From Poecilobothrus nobilitatus (lineage: Eukaryota > Arthropoda > Insecta > Diptera > Dolichopodidae): DNA of 64,000 bases. Below the pieces are notes generated by a model. The model was not told where the DNA came from. It saw only the letters and a list, made by a program, of their open reading frames with translations, and searched no databases. Below, piece after piece: positions 48,225 through 60,397 of this stretch. The stretch covers positions 121,664,225 through 121,728,224 of the forward strand of contig OX352772.1 of assembly GCA_947095535.1 (NCBI GenBank). The letters are read 5' to 3'. A program made the translations under genes and the position numbers. How positions within the stretch are numbered: the first letter of the stretch is position 1; each line of letters opens with the position of its first letter.

Positions 48225-49213
48225 AGTGGCAGCATGAAATTTTGTTACGTTCGTTAAAAAAACGTTACAACCATTTTGATAGCATACAAGTAACGTGACG
48301 TTAATTTTCTGTCAAAAATGGAAACGATACGTTTTTTCGATAGCATGCAGGGAACGTCACATTCGTTTTTTTTTAATGTGACGTTGATTTTTGAAAGTTA
48401 TAGTTTTGTTATCGTTGCTTAGTTAAGTTGCTAAATTTAATTGTTTTTTTATATCAATATATTAATTATAACTCTAAAAATAAAATTTTCTTTTTAAATT
48501 AAAAATGTGTTTCAATTTAAATTTCCTCCCATAACAATTCTACAGAGATCCGTTGTTCATAGTGTCTTTCAAGACTTTTAACTATATATTAAATGTTAAT
48601 ATATTTTAACATTCAATACTTTTTACCTAGGTACACGCATTAAAAAGTTAACAAAAAAAAATAATTTATTTGATTGAAAATATTTTTTTATTTTTTATTT
48701 ACTTTAATTCCTGTTATAATGTCCAATATTAATACATAGATAATTAACATTTAACACGTTAACATTTTCTATTTGATTTCAATTACTTAACAATAAGAGA
48801 AAAAGCCAAGTGAAATACTCTAAGTATCGATATTCAATAAATTTGTAACATTGGTGTAATTTCTGCCCTAGAAGAACTATTAAAAGGAACAGTGCTTTGG
48901 GTTTTTCTTTCACCGTCGGAAGAACCTTCATCTGATGACTCAAAAACAAACATTATTTATTTATAATAAACTTACCTGAAATATTTTAAAATTTATTTTG
49001 ATTTGCCTCTATAGTCTATATACTTATTTTTTTGTTTATTATTATTTTTGGTGTTTTTGAAATTTTTGATACGTCACTTCGGTTGTCAAAATAATTTTCG
49101 AATTTTCGAATATAAATTTTTAACGTGACGTTTTCCGTGCTACCAAAAAATTTTTGTTACGCACAAATTTTGTTTCGTTTATTTTTTAACGTCACGCTTT
49201 ACATGCTGCCACT
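48225..49213. mobile_element. TIR element G (about 990 bp) inside F
   Basis: Inverted termini AGTGGCAGCATG and CATGCTGCCACT. With these ends the flanks are CCTGG on both sides (48220-48224, 49214-49218), and copy 2 of F shows the uninterrupted GACCTGGGCTTG. If the TIR is extended to 14 bp (GGAGTGGCAGCATG), the duplication shrinks to 1 bp, so TIR and duplication length are ambiguous. Subterminal copies of GATAGCAT, GTGACGTT and AACGTCAC recur on both sides. No transposase frame: a non-autonomous element. Confidence 0.8.
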
Positions 49214-49476
49214 CCTGGGCTTGCACTTTTTTTTAAGTCACATTTTTTCCGTTCTTTTCTGCAAAAAAATGCAAAACTGAAAAAAAATGTTCGTGTTCTT
49301 TTCTGAAAAAAATTTAGGGCAAAACTCGCACAGGGCCACATTTTTTTAAAAACTTGACCAGAAAATATTGGCAATAAAATGACTTTTGCACTCTCCAGAA
49401 TGACAATATTAAAAAATATACGTATATAATTGTCACTGTCAGTTAAATAGTAAATAGCAATTAATGACAATATAAA

Positions 49477-51031
49477 ACGAGAAAGAATACAGTTACAGCC
49501 TTTGTAAACTCTTAGATACCCGTACGAACCGTTAGTATGTTCACAGCATGTCACTCTTCGAATATTATTTTTATAATATTTTAATATTTTAAAAGAATTT
49601 GGGTGAATTTTATAATTTCTGGAACTATGGGTTGTACATATATTCAAACTATATGTTTATATGTACATTCTTCAAAAGCAGATTCTAACCTTCCACATAA
49701 CGATTATCAATCCAAAACTTTTTCAAATATTCTATGGTACCATTTAATACTAAGGGGTAAATGTATATTAAATTTACTTAGTACAAAATAGTAAATATAA
49801 TTTTAAATATTATATTATATTAATGCACACATAGTATATTTATATTGTTATAAGTAAATCGTCATACATTGCAATATTTCTTTAAAAATATTTCCATTCA
49901 TAGAATAATTTCTTATAAGTACAATAAAATACATACATATGTACATGTATGTAAATACGGCGCTATATAATAAACATCTATACTCTTATCATTGATTCAT
50001 CAGTGACATATACGATAATGTAAATCAACATGTTATTATATAAGTATGTATGTATATCAATATCATATAAATAAAAATTCTTCAAGCCGAGTAAAACAAA
50101 ATGCAAAAAATTCGTTAAAGAAATTTATTAGAAAATTTGAAAAAATCAAGTAACACTTTCGTCAATTATAAAGTAACCCTATATTATTAAAAAAAGTTGT
50201 TAACAGAAATAAGAGTATAATGTTGAAGCTTTAACTTTTGTGTATTACTTCAAAAAAATTTTAACAAGTGTTCAAGTTACAGGTCTTTAAAAATAGGAAA
50301 TTTTCAGTTTTTGACCCCTTACAGCTCCTAAACGGGGGGTGATACAAAAAAAATTTCTGAAATGACTAATACTTATTTTCAGAGATCTATCTTCTGTCAA
50401 TATTTCAAGTTTCCAACTTAGAAGATAGAAGGGTTAAAGGATTTTGCAAAATTTGAGTTTCGCATAACGGTAAATTAAGACACCGTATGCCACAAGTATA
50501 TAATTATGGTATATATACTTTTAAAGCTAAGAAAAGCAGTAATCGTTTGCCGTTTTTAAAATGAAGATATACCTTATAAAACTTGTGCTATAACAATTTA
50601 AATATAGAGCTTTTTTGAACCTTTGGGGAGCTGTAGCTCGGTAACGGGTGCGGCTACAAAAAAAAGTTTTTAAAAATAAAATTAATATTTTTATAAGATC
50701 TATCAGCAGTTAAAATTTCATAGCTCTATGTCAAAAAAAATGTGGGGATCTAAAAGTTTGGTGTTTGAGAGCTACCCGAAGTTTTGGTCGGAACTCAACC
50801 AAACAAAATAGGGAACCTAGAAATTGCTCCCAGAATATTTTGTGTAAATTTCAACATTCTAGCTTTCTTAGTTTTTGAGTTAGCGTGCTGACGGACGGAC
50901 ATGGCTCAATCGACTTAAAATTTTCTTCTGATCCGATCCATATCTTTAAAGGTATATCAAGCTCGCTTATTTCGAGGTGTTACAAACGAAGGAGTAATTT
51001 TATTATACCCGATACTTATCGTACGGGTATA
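49477..51031 (-). mobile_element. DINE-1-like family A, copy A4, in F copy 1
   Basis: Complete minus-strand copy from AACGAGAAAGAATACAG to TTATCGTACGGGTATA. The 3' hairpin differs in sequence from A1 (AGTTTACA-AAGGC-TGTAACT) but still folds. The CCGT run is short (GACGGACGGACATGG). It sits at the same place in F as A5. Confidence 0.85.
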
Positions 51032-51344
51032 AATACATTATTTTCATTTATTTGGTTGAGTTTTGAAAAATATCTAGTTTACAAAAAAAAAAAAAAATTT
51101 ATATTTGATTAGAAACATAAGTTTAAAAACTTTTAAATAAGTAAAATATAATTTGTAGATAAAGAAATCAGTGCAACAAACTGAAAAAAAAATGTTACCC
51201 TTTTTCTGTTCTATTCTAAAAAATTGTTAGGTCAAAACTGAAAAAAAAGTGCAAAACTAGAAAAAATAGGTTTGACTTTTTCCAATTTTACACTTTTGCA
51301 AAGGTCAAACTTTTTTCTTTCAGAAAAGAAAACGACATTATTAT

Positions 51345-51768
51345 ATTAGTGTCGTTTGAATATTTTAAAAATTCCAACGACAAGCTATTTAGTTTAATAG
51401 CAGATCGATATTTATTATCAGAATATAATGATCCGCTGTTGATACAATAAAAAAGTTTATCAAACACTAATACAAAATTTGCTGTTGAAATTGTAACTTC
51501 TTTAGTAACACTTTTAGTAAAACCAGATGTTTCAATTATTGTTCTGATAGCGGCACTTACTGTTAAATATTTGTGTTGCTGATTTAATTCTCATTTTTTC
51601 AAAAGTATTCGTATGTTGTAATTAAAGATTAATATGTTGTCTAGTTAATTTGGTACTCATCTTAGTTTTTACATTTATTTGAACTTCCTATAATTCTATA
51701 AGAACGTTAAAGCTTATAATACCATCTGAGGTTTTTAAATCGGAATCCATTAATTTATGTAACCATTA
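51345..51768. other. Spacer between the two E-F blocks
   Basis: 424 bp with no recognised feature. Several short plus-strand stretches could look protein-like (VSIIVLIAALTVKYL), but stops interrupt them and no family is recognised. Confidence 0.4.
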
Positions 51769-52610
51769 ATATAATAATATAACTATTAACCATACTCTTT
51801 AGATTCTAATTCTATCTATATTTATTTGATGCAATCTCTTAGAATCTTAAAATCAATGTATGTATGGCTGCTACTCTCTACAATGTCAATAAGTAGTTGC
51901 AATAACCTTGTGACTACAAAATTTTCTTGCTAGCCCATATATATACCTTTACAAAAATTTACTCAAATTGTAAAAAGTGGATAGTAAAATAATTCATCAT
52001 TTACGAAAAAGACAAATAATTAAAAAAGAACTACACATGTACTTATTTGAAATCGAAACATACTAAAATGCAAGTAAATTAAATATTCATTTGTGTACCC
52101 GTATATACACATAACTTGGTATATATACTTTCACTTCTTTGTATACCTAACCTAATAAATTATTCTCGCACACAAACGCATTAATTTTGGTACTCAAAAT
52201 TACATCATAAAAATATATATCTACATGTGCTATCAAAGAGCATACGCACATAAAGAAGTTGCACACCATATAAATTTCAACATAAAAAATTTTAATAGGT
52301 GGCACCCGTTGAGAGGACCCATCAAAATAAATAAACATTTTTTACTACATGTTTTATTTTACTAAAACAGCAAAAATAATAAAAATATTGTTTTAGAAAT
52401 TTATCAATCAATTTTAGTTGTTTTCATAACCCAACCATAGGTACAAGAATTATTATCTATAGTAATGGTAATAGTATTATTATAAAAGTATAAAATACAT
52501 ATGTATGAAAAATCTGTATATTAATATGGATTTAAAGTTATTTTCATTCCTTCTAAAAAATATACTTTTTTCTTTTTAATCACTGAAATACCCTTCGAGG
52601 GGTTTCTTAT
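51769..52610. repeat. Repeat E, copy 2
   Basis: Aligns with 47360-48190 over its whole length with scattered substitutions and small indels. The last ten or so bases before F differ from copy 1 (GGGGTTTCTTAT against GTACATTATTAT). Confidence 0.75.
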
Positions 52611-52886
52611 GTCGTTTTCTTTTCTGAAAAAAGTTTTGACCTGGGCTTGCACTTTTTTTTCAAGTCACATTTTTTCAGTTCTTTTCTGAAAAAAAATGCA
52701 AAACTGAAAAAAATGTTCGTGTTCTTTTCTGAAAAAATTTTAGGGCAACATTTTTTTAAAAACTTGACCTGAAAATATTGGCAATAAAATGAGTTTGGCA
52801 CTCTCCAGAATGACAATATTAAAAAATATATGTATATAATTATCACTGTCGGGTTAAATAGTAAATAGTAATTAGTGACAATATAA

Positions 52887-54489
52887 AAAGAGGAAGAATA
52901 CAGTTGCCTTTGTCAACTCTTAGATACCCGTACGAACCGTTATTATATTCACAGCCTGTCACTCTGCTTACAATATTATTTTTTTAATATTTTATAATTT
53001 TAAAATAATTTGGGTGAATTTTATAATTTCTAGGACTATGGGTTGTACATATATTGAAACTATATTTGTATACATTCTTCAAAAGCAGATTCCAACCTTC
53101 CGAATAACGATTATCTATCTAACTTTTCCAAATATGCTATTGTACCATTTAATACTAAGCGGTAAATGTATATTAAATTTACTTAGTACAAAATAGTAAA
53201 TATAATTTTAAATATTATATTATATTAATGGGCACATAGTATATTTATATTGTTATAAGTATATCGCCATATATTGCAATATTTGTTTAAAAATATTTCC
53301 ATTCATAGAATAATTTCTTATAAGTACAATAAAATACGTACATATGGATATGTATGCAAATACGGCGCTATATAATAAACATCTATACTCTTATCATTGA
53401 TTCATCAGTGACATATACGATATGTAAATCAACATGTTATTATATAAGTATGTATGTATATTAATATCATATAAATAAAAATTCTTCAAGCCACCGTTAT
53501 GTTGTTTATTTATTTACATTGTTTTGTACTACGCATTATCCTCAACAATTTCAAATTATCGAGTAAAACAAAATGCAAAGAATTCATTGAAGAAATTCGT
53601 TAAAAAAAATTTGAAAAAATCAAGAAACACTTTCGTCAATTATAAAGTAACCCTATATTATTAAAAAAGTTGTTAACAGAAATAAGAGTATAATGTTGAA
53701 GCTTTAACTTTTGTGTATTACTTCACAAAAATTTTAACAGGTGTTCAAGTTACAGGTGTTTAAAAATAGGAAATTTTCAGTTTTTGACCCTTTACAGCTC
53801 CTAAACGGGGGGTGATACAAAAATAATTTCTGAAATGACTCATACTTATTTTCAAAGATCTAACTTCTGTCAAAATTTCAAGTTTCCAACTTAGAAGATA
53901 GAAGGGTTAAAGGATTTTGCAAAATTTGAGTTTCGCATAACGGTAAATTAAGACACCGTATGCCACAAGTATATAATTATGGTATATATACTTTTAAAGC
54001 TAATAAAAGCAGTAATCGTTTGACGTTTTCAAAATGAAGATATACCTTATACAACTTGTGCTATAACAATTTAAATATGGAGCTTTTTTGAACCTTTGTG
54101 GAGCTGTAGCTCCGTAACGGGTGGGGCTACAAAAAAAGTTATAAAAAATAAAATTAATATTTTTATAAGATCTATCAGCAGTTAAAATTTCATAGCTCTA
54201 TTTCAAAAAAAATGTGGGGATCTAAAAGTTTGGTGTTTGAGAGCTACCCGAAGTTTTGCTCGGAACTCAACTAAAAAAATAAGGAACCTACAAATTGCTG
54301 CCAGAACATTTTGTGTAAATTTCAAGATTCTAGCTTTCTTAGTTTTTGAGTTAGCGTGCTGACGGACGGACGGACGAATTTTTTTCTGATCCGATCCATA
54401 CCTTTGAAGGTATATCTAGCGCCCTTATTTCGAGGTGTTACAAACGGGGGAGTAATTTTATTATACCCGATACTTATTGTACGGGTATA
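52887..54489 (-). mobile_element. DINE-1-like family A, copy A5, in F copy 2
   Basis: Complete minus-strand copy from AAGAGGAAGAATACAG to TTATTGTACGGGTATA, at the same F position and orientation as A4, so both descend from one insertion. Part of the 5' block after the ACGGACGGACGGACG run is deleted. Confidence 0.85.
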
Positions 54490-54830
54490 AAAAAAAATTT
54501 ATATTTGATTAGAAACATAAATTTAAAAACTTTTAAATAAGTAAAATATAATTTGTAGATAAAGAAATCCTTGCAGCAAACTGAAAAAAAAATTTCATGG
54601 GGTTTTAAACGCGAAGCTGAAAGGACGTTCTCCTAACAATTAGTAGTAACTAAAATATAAAAATAAAAATTAAACAAAAACAATAAAATAAAAGGAAAAA
54701 GTAAATAAATAAAAAGAGTTAAATATTTTTAAATTATTTTTTAAGAATTAATATTGTATATATTTATTAATTCTTACATTATATAAGTGGTTTTTTCTTA
54801 ATTGGATTCCCCTAAAAAGGGATCTCAATT

Positions 54831-56295
54831 ATGGAATGTAAAGAACAAAATGAACAAAAATTGTCTGAAAATATGTTAAAAAATAATATAAATTCTAAAG
54901 TAAATGAAATTTTAAATAAAAGTATAGCTAAGCCGAGCTTAAAAATGAAACAGAGCAAAGAAATCCGCGAATTAAAATTGATAATTGAAAAATTACAAAT
55001 CGAAAACAATAAACTATTAAAACTTGTGAAAATAAATAACGGTGGTGAAGGACCGAGCTCCAATGATGGTTTCTTTCTACCATTGATGGATGTGGCTAAT
55101 GATGAGGAACATAATGACGTGGCAAGCATTCAAACTTTAACAAATCAGGATTCCATAAGTACTTCCCATACTGTATGTATCAATGAGCTTGATGAAGGCA
55201 CCTTAGAATTGGGTATATTGGAACTGGCTAAAAAAACAAAAGAAAAAAAAAGTAATTTACCACAAAAAACACTCCCGAAAAATACTCCACGTGCTCAGCA
55301 TAGAGAAAATGAAAACGCTCAACAATCCAGAAAGCGGATGCCACCCATAAATTTTGGTAAAACCGATGTAAAACTGATGAAAGGATTGCTCTTAAATAAT
55401 CTAAAAATAAATGATTTTTTAATAAAGCAAGCTGGTGAAAATATCAATATCTTATACACATTCAACATCGAAGACTACAGAAAAGCACGTGCATTGTAGG
55501 AAGGAAGATAAAAAAATCTCGCTTGTGCTCAAAGGATTAAGCAACTGCTATTCATGCGAAGAGGTTTTGACAAACCTGAAAGATTGCGAAAACGATGTTA
55601 TCAGATTTGAAAAGGTGTCAAAACTTACCACCAAAATGTCAACTGGAAAAGGTATAATCTTGCCTCATTTTATTGTGCAGGCATCACCCGACAGCTCAGT
55701 GAATGATATCTATAAAATAAAATCTATCGACCATCAAATAATCCACTGGGAACGATTAAATAAACCGAACATCATGCAATGCACACGTTGCCAACGTTTT
55801 GGACACTCTGCATCGAATTGTAATATGGATTACAGATGCGTTAAATGTGGTGAGAACCACCAACCAGGTCAATGCATCGTCAAGCCAGAAGATCCAAGAG
55901 AAAAATTGTACTGTACCATGTGCAAAAATTACGGCCATCCGGCATCATACAAAAATTGTCCGGTATATCAAGAAAAAATTAAAAAACGCGATGAAAATAA
56001 AGAACTACTGAAAAGACGAATTGAAACTAAACACATGGCATCGAGCTTCCTACAACCAAACATTTCGTACGCGAATGTAGTAAGTAAAAATAATATGAAT
56101 AGTATTAGTAATATTAACTCCAATAATCTAAAGAGCAACAATAGTAATATAGATATATTATTAGAAATTCGCAATAGTATTGTAGAATTAAATAAAAGAA
56201 TTAACAATATAGAAAAAAATATTAGTACTAACACCAATAGAATTAACATATTATTTAACTGTATGAACGTTGAATCCAACTACCAATATGTATAA
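54831..56295 (+). pseudogene. L5 ORF1: gag-like with PRE_C2HC and zinc knuckles
   Basis: ATG at 54831. The N-terminal 222-residue frame has a coiled coil (KEIRELKLIIEKLQIENNKL) and a basic linker. At about 55490 a one-base indel shifts the frame. The second frame (to 56295) has KKISLVLKGLSNCYSCEEV, a PRE_C2HC-type domain, then CTRCQRFGHSASNC, CVKCGENHQPGQC and CTMCKNYGHPASYKNC, three zinc knuckles, and a C-terminal NISYANVV segment. Its stop overlaps the ORF2 start by 8 bases (ATGTATAA at 56288). This layout is that of Jockey-clade ORF1 proteins, which package element RNA. A single visible break suggests fairly recent inactivation. Confidence 0.85.
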
Positions 56296-59200
56296 TACTA
56301 CATATAAATTTATATCGGTCAATGTAAATTCACTTATCTCCTACAATAAAAAATTCGCTCTTATGCACTTTTTGGAAAAAAACAAGCCTGACATAATTTG
56401 CATGAATGAAACAAAATTTAAGTCAACTGACCATATGGTAATTGACAACTACAAATTAATTAGGAGAGATCGCAAAATTAACCTCGACGGAGGAGGTGTT
56501 GCCATAGGCATTAAAAAACAATTTCGATTTGATATTGTAAATAATAAAACGTTCGATGAATTTTTATGTATCGAACCATGTATTATAGCATTACATTAAA
56601 GCAAAGAAAAAAATTATATATTATTTCTATTTATGCATCAAATAGAAATTCACATAATTTTTTAACAGAACTAAAAAAAATTTTCGATATTTTAAATTTA
56701 AGTAACTTAAATAATTACTACATCTTATCTGGTGATCTTAACGCCAAACATACTTCATGGCTTAATTCTGTCAACAATGCTAGAGGTATACAATTACACA
56801 ACTGGTTGCAAAAAAATAAAATAACATACAAAAGCAAATTACTTTCTACTGATGCACCTACACTACCACGTGCAAATTCTTATATCGACCTTGCAATTGG
56901 AGATGTTAGAATTAATATAGAATAATATATACTTCTCTCAATCTTATAATAAACTCACCACACTCCCATACGATAGCGACCACAATGCTATTTGCATTCC
57001 GTTCTCCATTAATAACGAGGAGATTTTATCTGTAGAATTGCCAAACAATAACAATTTCAACTTTTCAAAAGTTAACTGGAATACATTTCAAATAAAGCTA
57101 GACCACAATTATAGTAGCAAATATAGCTTTAATAATAACAAAATAGTAAATAATAGCAACTTATCTAACCAAAACATAGATTATCACCTTCTAGAATTAA
57201 ATAATGTAATTTTAAAAACAATGGATGAAGTTATTCCGAGAAGAAAAATTTCAAACAACTTAAATAAATTCTATTCCACAAAATAGAATCTTAAACAAAA
57301 AAAATAGTTTATTGAAAGATATTCACAAAATCAACAGGCACAGGCTTAATTTTTTACCCCAAAATCTACAAATTCTTAAAAGTCTTTTAAATAATATAAG
57401 AAATCTTATTAAACAGCAAATCACAATAGAAATTAATAATTACTGGCAACGTCGACTTCAAAATATCACACCAAAAAATAATTCTAATATGTTCACAGAA
57501 TTAAATAAAATATTCCGTAGTAATAAATACAACCAAATTTCCACTTTACACATAGAACCAAATGACTCTGTATTACTTTCTCAAAATAATATTAATACAT
57601 ACAACTTAAAAGATCAACTACAAATAATTACATACTAGTCTGGTCTACTAGTCTAGAAGATCAAAAAGAAATTTACAATGTGTTAGGTACATATTTAGAA
57701 AAAACTCATAGAATTCATATACCAACAATCAGTAGAATACATAACAAAATAGCAGGTAAAGTAAACCAATTCAAGAACAATATTGAACAAATGCACACAA
57801 ATAACATTTCTCTTTGTATTTTTAACGATACAAATAAGTCATCTGAGCAGAGTGGTGAAAATAGCCAATTCACGAACCAATATGAGCTTTTTTCGAAATT
57901 GAAAGCTTTAAAAAATAAAACTTCTACTGGTATCGATAATATACTAAATATAGTATTGAAAAATCTAAGTAGTTTAATAATTTCGAAATATGTCATCCTG
58001 TTCAACAATGCAATAAATAATTCGTATTTTCCGCAAATTTGGAAAACATCGAAAACCATATTGCTAAAAAAACCAGGCAAGAACGCAAATAATCCTAGTA
58101 ACTATAAACCAATTAGTTTAATGCCTAACATTAGTAAAGTATTTGAAACAGTTATAAACGATAAAATTTCAAAATTTGTTAATTTAAACAATCTAATTCC
58201 TCAAAATCAGTTTGGCTTTAGGTACAAGCATGGAACTATTCATACTATAACCAAACTAACATCTGATATCTGCTAGTTTATAAATAAAAAATACGGGGTT
58301 GGTGGCTGTATGGTTGTTCTGGAAAAAGCCTTTAATTCGGTATGGTTGGATGGTCTAATTTATAAATTGTTATACAAATACAAATTTCCATTCCATTTAA
58401 TAGCGCTCATACAGAGCATGTTGTATAACAACAAATTCCTTCTATATAATTCTCAAAACGTATTAAATAAAATTTTTACAATTGAAAACGGCCTACTACA
58501 AGGCACAGTTAACGCACCGATTCTTTTCTCTATATATATGGCAGATCTACTACATTTATTAGAACGAGTAAAAGAAAATACCTATACACTAGCCTTTGCT
58601 GACGATATTATAGTCTATTCGGCAAATGACACAGTAAGTAGCATACAATCCAAAGTGCAAAAAATGTTTAACATAATATTGGATTATTGCAAAATCTGGA
58701 TATTAAAAGTGAACTTTAATAAATGTGAAACCATCCTATTTCGTAATACGGTGGACAAAACAAGTTCAGACATAAAAAAAAATTGGAAAAATTTTACTAT
58801 AAAGTCACCAGATAATTCACCCCAAAGACACCTTTTTTTGCAAAGAAAAAAGTTGTTAAATATGTCGGAGTTTTTCTACATCGCAATTTGAACTACTCCG
58901 AGCATATAAAATATACAATTTCCAAAGGAAATAAATCATTCATGGCAGCAAAAAAACTCTTTTATAATAAAAATATAAGTAACAGGGTTAAAGTAATCTG
59001 CTACCAAATACTAATTAGGCCAACACTTGTGTATGGTGTGCCCGTATGGTACAACATAAGCGCAAGCTTAATGGAGAAACTACGCAAATTTGAAAGAAAG
59101 TGCATAAGAGTTTGTATCAATAAAAACCGAAAGCCCGAATCCGACTACAAACATTTCTACTCAAACAAATATTTGTACAAGGAATCAAACATAAATAGAA

Positions 59201-59580
59201 TAGACAGTTTTATGATAAAACTTGTTCGCAAACATTATGAGAGAGCATAAAACACTCCAGAAAATGTTTTTATATCACATATATATTACCACAACGAGGA
59301 GTACATAAGAAAAACTTTCCTCACGGGATTTATTGCCCCTGAGCATTTTATATTTCTTGATAAAAATGGTTATATTCAAAACCAAAATCATGTCCCTATA
59401 TTATTTCATTATAATAGACGGGCCACATGTAAATCAATAGAATATAACCCGGGCAATATTAACGGAGTAAATTTGAAATATGACATGTCTATACCCGATA
59501 AAGACAAGAAAATAAAAAGAGATTATTGGTGGTTGGATAACACACATTCATCAGAAGTTAGTACTAGAACTACACATTAG
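56288..59580 (+). pseudogene. L5 ORF2: endonuclease and reverse transcriptase
   Basis: I choose the ATG at 56288. Endonuclease: FISVNVNSLISYNKKFALMH, IICMNETKF, a GGGVAIGI block, ISIYASN, LSGDLNAKHTSW and NSYIDLAIGD. RT (57680-58891): TSTGIDNILN, KPISLMPNISKVFE, QNQFGFRYKHGT, LEKAFNSVWLDGL, GLLQGTVNAPILFSIYMADL and LAFADDIIVYS, where the catalytic FADD is intact but the first Asp motif reads LEKAFN instead of the usual DVEKAFD. C-terminal region (58888-59580): RPTLVYGVPVWYN and a stretch to the TAG at 59580. Frame shifts near 56580, 56925, 57286 and 57638, a stop at 58276 and a shift at 58840 break it. Jockey clade by motif style. Confidence 0.85.
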
Positions 59581-60071
59581 GTTTTAATTTAGGCTAAGTA
59601 ACTCAATTTAGGATAAGTAGGGTAAGGCATAGGTTAAGTTGTTTTTATTGTAATAACCAGATTAAATATTGATTTTTATAACCGAATTTTTGCAATATAA
59701 AAAAGGAAGATTAAAACATTATTTTAATACAAAAATTATTTAGAAAATTAAATTAAGAATTAGACTCATAACTAACATAAAAATTAAAGATTAATTTAAA
59801 TGTTAATATAAAAAAAAAAAGACAAGCAAAAATTTTTATAAACTTTTTCTAGGCTAAGATATATTTAAGATTGTATTTAAAAGATATAAATAAAAGGTTA
59901 TTAATAAAAAAAAAAAAAAACTGAAAAAAAATGTTGCCCTTTTTCTGTTCTATTCTAAAAAATTTTCAGGTCATAACTGAAAAAAAAAGTGCAAAACTAA
60001 AAAAATAAGTTTGACTTTTTTCAGTTTTGCACTTTGTCAGGTGAAACTTTTTTTTTAGAAAAGAAAACGAC

Positions 60072-60397
60072 TAACTATGTAGCTACCTTATTCAATATAA
60101 AAAAATACTTTTAAGAATTCTTCTATTTAGAAAGAATTACATACATATGTATAATTATAAATTCAGGTGATTTTGATCTTAACAATTAAATTTTATGTTT
60201 AATTATTCGGATAAAAAAACACAGATTTAAATTTTTATTGTTATTTACTCTTTTTTATTATTATATAACTTTTATTTATTTAAAAGAAGCATTTTATTTA
60301 TTTTTTTTTATTATTATATAACTTTTATTTATTTAAAAGAAATTTGTATTGTTATTTATTTTTATTATTATTATATAACCTTTTATTTTTTTATTGA
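60072..60397. other. AT-rich stretch with a short direct repeat
   Basis: No gene. The phrase TTATTATTATATAACTTTTATTTATTTAAAAGAA is present at about 60255 and again near 60310, with a partial third at 60360. Confidence 0.5.

Larger units (their letters stand above)
48191..51336. mobile_element. TIR element F, copy 1, with 8-bp target duplication
   Basis: Inverted termini: GTCGTTTTCTTTTCTGAAAA at 48191 and its complement (TTTCAGAAAAGAAAACGAC) ending at 51336, with similarity extending about 33 bp to AAGTTT.GACCT. Flanked by ATTATTAT (48183-48190 and 51337-51344). Without element G (48225-49213) and the family-A copy (49477-51031) it is about 0.6 kb and non-coding. An 8-bp duplication suits hAT, P or Merlin-type DNA transposons; the superfamily is unknown. 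Confidence 0.75.
54592..59917 (+). mobile_element. Near-complete Jockey-type LINE (L5)
   Basis: Plus-strand, 5.3 kb, from TTTCATGGGGTTTTAAACGC to a poly-A at about 59905-59917. It is flanked by an AAACTGAAAAAAA direct repeat (about 54578-54592 and 59918-59931), which matches the uninterrupted F copy 1. It holds a 5' UTR of about 240 bp, ORF1 (54831-56295), ORF2 (56288-59580) and a 3' UTR of about 330 bp. It is the most complete retrotransposon in the window, but both ORFs carry frame breaks. Confidence 0.85.
52611..60071. mobile_element. TIR element F, copy 2, split by family A and a LINE
   Basis: Left terminus GTCGTTTTCTTTTCTGAAAA at 52611; right terminus TTTTAGAAAAGAAAACGAC ending at 60071. 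The internal sequence matches copy 1, including the phrase TGAAAAAAAA.TGTT.CCCTTTTTC, which a LINE splits here. The flanks (TTTCTTAT, TAACTATG) do not match, unlike copy 1. Confidence 0.75.

Noticed and set aside
54812..55129. Minus-strand frame opposite L5 ORF1, and similar antisense frames at 55756, 55968 and 57715
   Set aside because: Shadows of the ORF1/ORF2 coding strand.
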